DNA from: Hondaea fermentalgiana
Lineage: Eukaryota; Sar; Bigyra; Thraustochytrida; Thraustochytriidae
Assembly: GCA_014084085.1 (NCBI GenBank)
Contig: NPFB01000131.1
Span: 1 to 32,213, forward strand
Length of the DNA stretch: 32,213 bases
Direction: 5' to 3'
Part shown: positions 26,808 through 32,213 of the stretch, in pieces
Numbering within the stretch: the first letter of the stretch is position 1
Layout of the letters: each line of letters opens with the position of its first letter
The notes under the pieces: generated by a model
Seen by the model: the letters and a program-made list of their open reading frames with translations, nothing else
The model's database searches: none
What the model was told of the DNA's origin: nothing
Program-made: the position numbers and the translations under genes

Positions 26808-28961
26808 CTAATTTGCTGCTGCCCCTGCGGCAGCAGCAACAGGGTTGGCAGGATCCACGCCCGCAACGTTGGCGTCACCAGCAGCATCTGCCGCCGCGAG
26901 AGGGACGGCACGCGGCACAACGGTCCACGAGGGCACGACAGATAAAATAAAGGCCTTGACAAAATAGTATGCGTCAACGAGCAGACCATTAGGCACTTGC
27001 TCTACCGTGTCAATGTGGCCAATCTCGTGCAGACGCTGTTGCTGGAAAAAGGCGATTTGCTGCTCGCGAGTCCCGATGAGAGGCTCAAGGTAGCCGGTTT
27101 CGTAAAGATACACGAGGGCTGCACCGAAAAGCATGACGTAAAACTGAATTGACGAGGTGTCATTATTCAGAAAGTAGATCGCCAGACCTAACTTGATGAG
27201 CAGTTGCAGATTGATCACAATGACGCGCTGAAATGCCGGCGCGCGCGCCACATCCGCAGGTCGCCCCCCCTGGCCCATGGGTCGCGGAATGGGCCCGGCT
27301 TGGTTTGCGGCATTGCCATTGTCGTTGTCAAGGTCATCACCAGTGTCGTTGTTGGGCCCATGGACCCGATCTCGAGCGGCGTGTCCCAATGCGCCGCGAG
27401 CGCCAGCCTGACTTTCATTCTCGCTCCCGGGGCCTGCGTCGATCTCGTTCTCGTCCTCGTTGGCGCGACGGGCGGCGTACAGTCGAGCGCGTCTGAGAAT
27501 CGATGCAGCGTCCTCCTCCTCATCTTCTTCGGCGCGACCATGGCCGAAAATGTCAGGACGACGGCCGCCGCGAGAGGAGAGCGGGTTAGCGTACAGACCC
27601 GCAGAGCCCGCACCGCGTGCTCGCTGTCCCTGCTGATATTGCTGATATTGACGATAATGGGCAGTTTCGTTGGCCATTTGCATAGGTACAAAGCGCATCG
27701 CAGCGGCGGCCTGAAGACGCTGCGAGACTTGAATGGCGCGCATGAGCTTCTTGTAATGATAATCCAAGGACTCGATGCATTCTTGATATGACTGCGGCTC
27801 ACGATGACCGCAGGCTTCGTCATCATGGTCTTCGACGTTATCGTCACCGATGTCATTTAAGGCGGTAAACGGATCGTCAGAAGCATGGCCTCGTGCGTCA
27901 GTAGCGGCAGTTGTGACACGGTCGGAACGGGTTGACGCAGTCTGAGCTCGCGATGCGGGATGTTGGCGTTGCGAGCGAGATGCAGACTCGCTCGTTGCCC
28001 AAATCCCGTCATCAAAAGCGAAATCTTCTTCAGCAGCAGCCGCCGCAGCCGCAGCCACAGCTGCTGCAGCAGCAGCAGCGGAAGCAGCATACTGAGGAGG
28101 AAAATCAGGGTTTTCGTCATCAGTCTCTTCGTTGAACCAAGCCAAGGTGGAGGAGCCGCCCCCCAAGGTCCGCTCGAGTTGTCTAGGGTCAAAGGCAGAC
28201 CAATTGAGCAACGACGCGTCGAGACCCATCTCGTGCAGCATTTGCTGCTGAAAATGGAACTGCTGCTCCATAGGGCCTTGGACATAGGGAGGAGCACGGA
28301 AAGGCGGGCGCCGGGCGTTATCTACGGGTTCCGCAGCGTGAGTGGGGGCCGGTGCACTTGCGGAATGAACGCCCGAGCCTGCAAGCCCGGCGAGGGTTGC
28401 CACTTCTCCAAAATTCTGAGTGTGCTCATAGACGGTGGAGCCGAACTGGCCAAAACCTTCTGCTGCTGTTCTTGATGTTGCTGTTGCTGTTGCTGCTGCT
28501 CCTGCTGCTGCTCCTGCCGCGGCGGATTCATTCAAAGCGTCATGCGTGTTCTCGGACGCGGTCACGTCACCAGAGGACGTTGGCCTCTCGTTTTGCGAGG
28601 CAGAGGAAGAAGCAGATTGATCCAATGTGTTCTCTTCTTGAGGATCGGCCGGACTTGGCGGTGGAGTCGTGACAAGATGGAGCGTCATCGTGTCGTCTGT
28701 GGGCCAGCGTGCAAAGACGACGTGCACGAGTTCCTCATTGGCAAGATAGCGACCGTGAAAAATGATCTTCTGGTCGGTCACGGGGGGCTTCCATGGGTGT
28801 TCTTTTTCCAGGAGGGTCTTGATATCCCCGACGGTGCCGTCTTCGGTGACTTTCCACGGCAGGCGCACAGGTTTGGGATAGTATGGGTGCATGACCACTA
28901 GCGTAATGTCCCTGTCGCCTCTGGCATCGTTGCCGCTCGAGGCGGACGAGCTTGCGCTCAT
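26808..28961 (-). CDS. HERPUD: Herp-like (HERPUD) ubiquitin-like-domain membrane protein
   Basis: Animal Herp proteins sit in the ER membrane and help assemble the Hrd1 complex for ER-associated degradation. This 717-residue protein has the same order of parts. An N-terminal ubiquitin-like domain covers about residues 18-98 (DITLVVMHPYYPKPV, VGDIKTLLEKEHPWKPP, DQKIIFHGRYL), and its tail LHLVTTPPPSP resembles the Herp domain end. A long low-complexity region follows, with Ala/Gln runs and acidic patches. The hydrophobic part at about 574-624 (VINLQLLIKLGLAIYFLNND, then FYVMLFGAALVYLYETGYL) matches the Herp membrane hairpin in position and flavour. The C-terminus is Ala-rich. The 28961 ATG directly precedes the Ser-rich leader of the domain. 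No intron is seen. Other UBL membrane proteins such as TMUB are alternatives, but the YLYETG membrane end favours Herp. Confidence 0.8.
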   Translation of the reverse strand: MSASSSASSGNDARGDRDITLVVMHPYYPKPVRLPWKVTEDGTVGDIKTLLEKEHPWKPPVTDQKIIFHGRYLANEELVHVVFARWPTDDTMTLHLVTTPPPSPADPQEENTLDQSASSSASQNERPTSSGDVTASENTHDALNESAAAGAAAGAAATATATSRTAAEGFGQFGSTVYEHTQNFGEVATLAGLAGSGVHSASAPAPTHAAEPVDNARRPPFRAPPYVQGPMEQQFHFQQQMLHEMGLDASLLNWSAFDPRQLERTLGGGSSTLAWFNEETDDENPDFPPQYAASAAAAAAAVAAAAAAAAEEDFAFDDGIWATSESASRSQRQHPASRAQTASTRSDRVTTAATDARGHASDDPFTALNDIGDDNVEDHDDEACGHREPQSYQECIESLDYHYKKLMRAIQVSQRLQAAAAMRFVPMQMANETAHYRQYQQYQQGQRARGAGSAGLYANPLSSRGGRRPDIFGHGRAEEDEEEDAASILRRARLYAARRANEDENEIDAGPGSENESQAGARGALGHAARDRVHGPNNDTGDDLDNDNGNAANQAGPIPRPMGQGGRPADVARAPAFQRVIVINLQLLIKLGLAIYFLNNDTSSIQFYVMLFGAALVYLYETGYLEPLIGTREQQIAFFQQQRLHEIGHIDTVEQVPNGLLVDAYYFVKAFILSVVPSWTVVPRAVPLAAADAAGDANVAGVDPANPVAAAAGAAAN

Positions 28962-30070
28962 CGGTTCCCTCTTCTTTTCCGCTGCCTACGCGCGCGCACT
29001 CTCTTGCGCTGCGTTCGGTCGAGTACGAGTACGACCTCGCACAGAGCTCGAGGGCAGTACAGGGCGGAGGACCGGGGGAAGGGGGAGCGTGGACGCGCGC
29101 CGGGCGCAGCGCCTCTTAAGCCGCGTCGCCGAGTGTCCTCTGCCGCGCGCTCGCCGGCCAGCTTGGCTAAGCGTCTGTCTCGTCTTTCTGTCTGTCTTTC
29201 TGCCTGCTTGCCTCGACTTGCCTGCTCTTTTTTCCTTTTGTTTGGCCTCCCTGCGGCTCCTTGTCTCCGCGCCGTCTCTGGTGAAAGAGGGCGACAGTGA
29301 GTAAAAAAAAATCACTTCACTGTCAATCAAATTTGCGGGGGAGGGGTTTTTAGGGGGAGGGAGGCAGGAAGGAGGAAGGTCCCAGGGACGTGGTCAGTTG
29401 CAGCTCACGGTCACGGACGATCGAAGAGGTTTCGGACCGCATTGATCGCAAGCGATACTACGTCCTTTTAATTAAAATTTTAATGGTATACTTGCTTTCC
29501 TTCTTCGGACTTTGAGAGACCTTGATTGCTTAATTTTTGCAGCTTTCTTTCCATTCAATACATTCTATCATTTTATACATGGGCAGAGAGGTCGGTGGCC
29601 ACCCCGGCCTTAACTGACCTCTTGAAAATTTACACTCATCTCGATGGGTGAGCGCGTCGATCGATTCGCCTACGTACACGAGTCGTCTGTTTTTTATTTT
29701 TGCACGAGACGCCGAAAATGTGCTGACTCAGGAAACCCTGTCAGGCAGAAAGGCCGTGCAACCCGACATCCACGATAAAGAGTCTTCTTTCTCGATGGCT
29801 CTCCGCATTGATTTGCGCTGCGTCCCTTTGATTCACTCGAATCTTGACCTTTCGCTCGGTGATTTCGGTCCAGAGTCTTCAGAAATTTCTTTGCGAATTC
29901 GAACTCATTGCGCAAAACGTGGAAAATGTGCTGGCCTATTTTGGAACGGGCACTTTATCAGGCAGAAAAATAATGCCTTTCATTTCACTCAACAATGAAG
30001 AGACGTGGAGCTGTACCCAACAGCTATGTCTTTATCTTGGTCGAAATGCGGCATTAATCACACGTTCTGG
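28962..30070. other. 5' flank of the Herp-like gene and degenerate repeat region
   Basis: No supported gene. The first ~350 bases are probably the Herp-like promoter and leader. An AT-rich patch (29465-29580) precedes a possible hairpin, AGAGGTC (29587-29593) with GACCTCT (29616-29622), whose loop includes the palindrome GGTGGCCACC. Beyond this lies the imperfect direct repeat listed separately. Plus-strand open frames at 29648-29998 and 29844-30098 show no recognisable domain. Confidence 0.55.
29701..29968. repeat. Imperfect direct repeat, two diverged copies
   Basis: Copy A is at about 29701-29751 and copy B at about 29909-29968. They share GAAAATGTGCTG (29714 and 29922) and TCAGGCAGAAA (29741 and 29958), with similar sequence just upstream (TTGCACGAGACG versus TTGCGCAAAACG). 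The distance between the shared blocks is 15 bases in A and 24 in B, a difference of nine. Confidence 0.7.
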
Positions 30071-30775
30071 TCAAAGAGCAACGTCCGTCCCACCTTGATC
30101 AAAAGTCTCGACACTTGGCCACAACCTTTTATGGAGTTCCAAAGCGTAGAACAGTTCACGAAAGATGACCATGAGAGTGCAAGGCAGGTCCTGATCGTCT
30201 CGATCGACACAAACGTGGAGATCGAGGCTGAGCTCAAAAAGAAGCTGCACCGCAAGAATCGATGCACAGCCAGCGAGGAGCACGATTGCTGGACTGCAGC
30301 AAGGAAAGCCAGTTCGATTCTTGTCTTGAGCAAATTCCTCCGAGGTGATGACGCCCTGATCATCGACGAGCCAGTATTCCCTTTTACGCATGCCCCAGGC
30401 CGAGGCGATCAGCGCCTTGACACTGGCCTTACCACTTGTATGGCCTGGCTGTGACTCTGAAGCGGCATGTCCATACCTTTGAGGGCGCCCATCTTCATTT
30501 TCATGAGGATGCTCTGTGTCGAGAAGCGAGACCGCAGGCAGCGCTAGAGACGTGTCCGAAGGTTCTTGCTCTGCTTGCTGTCCGCGTGTGTGTCCGAACA
30601 ACGCGCGTCGGCGGCCGCGGCGTTCGAAAGGCGCGAAGGCCTCACGTCCCTGACGCGGCGGCACTCGCGACGGTTCGCTGTGCTCCGTTGTCGGCTCGAG
30701 CGAGAGCGCCTGCAGACGACTTGCGAGGCTCTGCCAGCCAAGGGAATCTGTGCGCGGGTCTACACGTAGCCGCAT
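30071..30775 (-). CDS. Hypothetical single-pass membrane protein (weakly supported)
   Basis: An ATG-started open frame of 234 codons that I do not recognise. The N-terminal ~110 residues are Arg/Ser/Pro-rich and low in complexity. The second half looks more like protein: MRKREYWLVDDQGVITSEEF, then a hydrophobic stretch CCSPAIVLLAGCASILAVQ, then acidic and amphipathic sequence to the end. Codon choice in that half resembles the confident genes nearby (many CTC, GAC, ATC). A plus-strand frame of similar length overlaps it (30005-30454) and looks less protein-like. It could be one exon of a longer gene. Expression is unknown. Confidence 0.33.
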   Translation of the reverse strand: MRLRVDPRTDSLGWQSLASRLQALSLEPTTEHSEPSRVPPRQGREAFAPFERRGRRRALFGHTRGQQAEQEPSDTSLALPAVSLLDTEHPHENEDGRPQRYGHAASESQPGHTSGKASVKALIASAWGMRKREYWLVDDQGVITSEEFAQDKNRTGFPCCSPAIVLLAGCASILAVQLLFELSLDLHVCVDRDDQDLPCTLMVIFRELFYALELHKRLWPSVETFDQGGTDVAL

Positions 30776-31081
30776 CTCCCCTGCGCCCCGCGGCCGGCCT
30801 CGGCTCGCGGTGGCGGCGGCGATTACCCCCCAAAAATCCACAGACCCCTTCAATCGGGGTTGGTGGTGGTTGCGGCTGGTTTAGTACTCCACTGGCACGT
30901 TCCGGAAATCCGCGCGTACATCCCGAAAATCCGCAATCATCCTGCCTTGGCTGCCTTGGCTCCTGGGTGATTGATTGCGCATTGGTTGCTTGGCTGCCTT
31001 CGTTCAACCGGCGAGTTGGTTGGGAGCGAGCGAGGCGAGCAAGAGCGGCCCGGCCCGGCCTGGCCCGGTCACGCTAGCTAG

Positions 31082-31156
31082 GATGCGATGCGATGCGATG
31101 CGATGCGATGCGATGCGATGCAATGCGATGCGATGCGATGCAATGCGATGCGGTGC
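31082..31156. repeat. GATGC pentanucleotide repeat, 15 units
   Basis: Fifteen five-base units, twelve of them perfect GATGC, with two AATGC and a final GGTGC. This is the longest of the pentamer arrays in the window. Confidence 0.95.
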
Positions 31157-31837
31157 GCAGGCGGTCCGTGCGCGATACGAGCGGTGCGGTCGTCGCGAGC
31201 GCGTCACAGCCGGGCGAAGCTGCGTCGGCGCGGATCGTCCGGGCGGTTCTCTTCTCTTCTTATCCCCTGCTCCGCGCGAGTTTGCTCGGCGGCCGCGGTT
31301 TCCGCCAACGCAAGTGGCAGAAGCCGCAGCCGCGAACTGCGACCCGGCCCGCGCATGCTCTGCTCCACCATGGGCTCCATTTTTATTTCGCTGCTCCATG
31401 CATGCATGCGTGCACAGCGCCGCGCGCCTGGCTACGTAAGCAGCGCCGAGCCGCCACAGAATAACTTGCACAGGCTCCTGCATCATCATGACGAACGAGA
31501 CGGATGATGAGACAGACGGGGAGAGCACGGAGTGGCGGTATCCATCCGCCTTGCCGGCTGGCAGCGGCAGTGCGGCGCCTCTCCCTGCGCTGCATCCTCC
31601 CTCACTCTATGGTATATCTACGAGCCACGCCAGACAGACTCCCACTGGGAGAGGGCGAGAGAGGGAGAGGGAGAGGGGGACGGTCGGCGGACAAACCCGC
31701 GAGCGCGGAATCGCAGCGTGCAAAGATAGCGGGGAGGAAGAAGAGCTGCGAGAAAAGAAAAGAAAAACAAAGAAAGAAAAAAGCAAGCGGCACCTGACGG
31801 CAGAGCTCGTCCATCATGGCATCTGTCATGGGTGAAA

Positions 31838-31843
31838 GAAAAA

Positions 31844-31883
<40 letters not shown>

Positions 31884-31885
31884 AA
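31838..31885. repeat. GAAA tetranucleotide repeat
   Basis: A run of GAAA units on the plus strand, the same motif as the tract at about 137-182. No supported gene covers it. Confidence 0.9.
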
Positions 31886-32159
31886 ACGAGGAGAGCGCTT
31901 GCGTCGTCGAGGCGAGAGCCCCGCGCGTCTCGCGTCTCGCAGCTGCTGCATGCGCGTGCCCGCTGCCGCTCGCGGCCTCGCTGGCCTCGCTCGCTGCTGG
32001 CGGCTCGCCCGCTGCCGCGCGGCTGGCCAGAGGGAGCACCGCCACCGCGCGTCCCGGGCGTGGCGCCCTCTCGTCTCGGCGCGGCCCGATTTGTGATCGC
32101 TCGAGGCATTAGCAGCAGCGGCAGCAGCAGCGGCGGCTCCGGGGAAAAGGCGCAGCGGC

Positions 32160-32160
<1 letters not shown>

Positions 32161-32213
<53 letters not shown>
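32161..32213. repeat. CAG/AGC triplet repeat truncated by the window edge
   Basis: An uninterrupted CAG run reaches the last base, so its full length is unknown. At least 17 units are visible. Confidence 0.95.

Larger units (their letters stand above)
30776..32213. other. Repeat-rich right end of the window
   Basis: GC-rich, low-complexity sequence with no supported gene. It holds a GATGC array (31082-31156), an AGAAA-rich tract near 31755-31780, a GAAA array (31838-31885) and an AGC/CAG tract reaching the window edge. Short open frames on both strands are dominated by these repeats. The stretch may be the 5' region of a gene lying beyond the window. Confidence 0.55.

Noticed and set aside
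29587..29622. Seven-base hairpin as a terminator or ncRNA
   Set aside because: AGAGGTC/GACCTCT can pair, but the loop is 22 bases, no U-run follows, and eukaryotic genes do not use such terminators. Noted only as structure.
29648..29998. Plus-strand open frame covering the direct repeat
   Set aside because: It begins with GTG rather than ATG, and the repeat copies fall in different frames, so it is not treated as a gene.
31488..31835. 115-codon plus-strand open frame near the right edge
   Set aside because: Its translation is mostly Arg/Glu/Lys repeats from GAGA and GAAA tracts. No support beyond an ATG.

Overview
The window is a piece of nuclear DNA from a microbial eukaryote. It carries long genes that are mostly intronless, on a GC-rich background with many simple repeats, and every gene starts and stops independently with no operon layout. 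The protein set (IP3-receptor channel, class 3 lipase, BUD22, Gyp1-type RabGAP, Herp-like protein, TRAF-finger protein) is eukaryotic. The intron-poor, GC-rich style and the CHTILRTLCE-type end of the lipase suggest a stramenopile such as a thraustochytrid. That assignment is an inference from style and has not been tested by a search.

Layout, left to right. 1-1282 is simple repeats and a possible 5' leader. 1283-4390 (+) encodes a polytopic membrane protein ending in a class 3 lipase domain. It converges on 4843-14802 (-), a 3319-residue inositol 1,4,5-trisphosphate receptor (ITPR)-type calcium channel in one open frame of almost 10 kb. A divergent gap follows, then 15518-17212 (+), a BUD22/SRFBP1-family ribosome-biogenesis protein with a C2H2 zinc finger. 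That gene converges on 17710-18603 (-), isopentenyl phosphate kinase. A gene-poor stretch of about 2.4 kb contains an AT-rich island at about 20010-20640.

The most unusual gene is 21054-23797 (-). Its two exons are joined by a 158-nt GT-AG intron. The encoded protein of 861 residues has a Rab/Ras-like GTPase domain with altered motifs, a TRAF-type zinc-finger array, and three tandem beta-thymosin/WH2-like actin-binding motifs. It lies head to head with 25258-26352 (+), a TBC1D22/Gyp1-type RabGAP. That gene converges on 26808-28961 (-), a Herp-like protein with a ubiquitin-like domain and membrane segments. The rest (28962-32213) is repeat-rich flank with one weakly supported small membrane ORF at 30071-30775 (-).

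Two neighbour relationships are suggestive. A diacylglycerol-lipase-like enzyme converges with an IP3 receptor, so the two arms of phospholipase C signalling sit side by side. A Rab-like GTPase fusion and a RabGAP share a divergent 5' region. Neither pairing proves a functional link.
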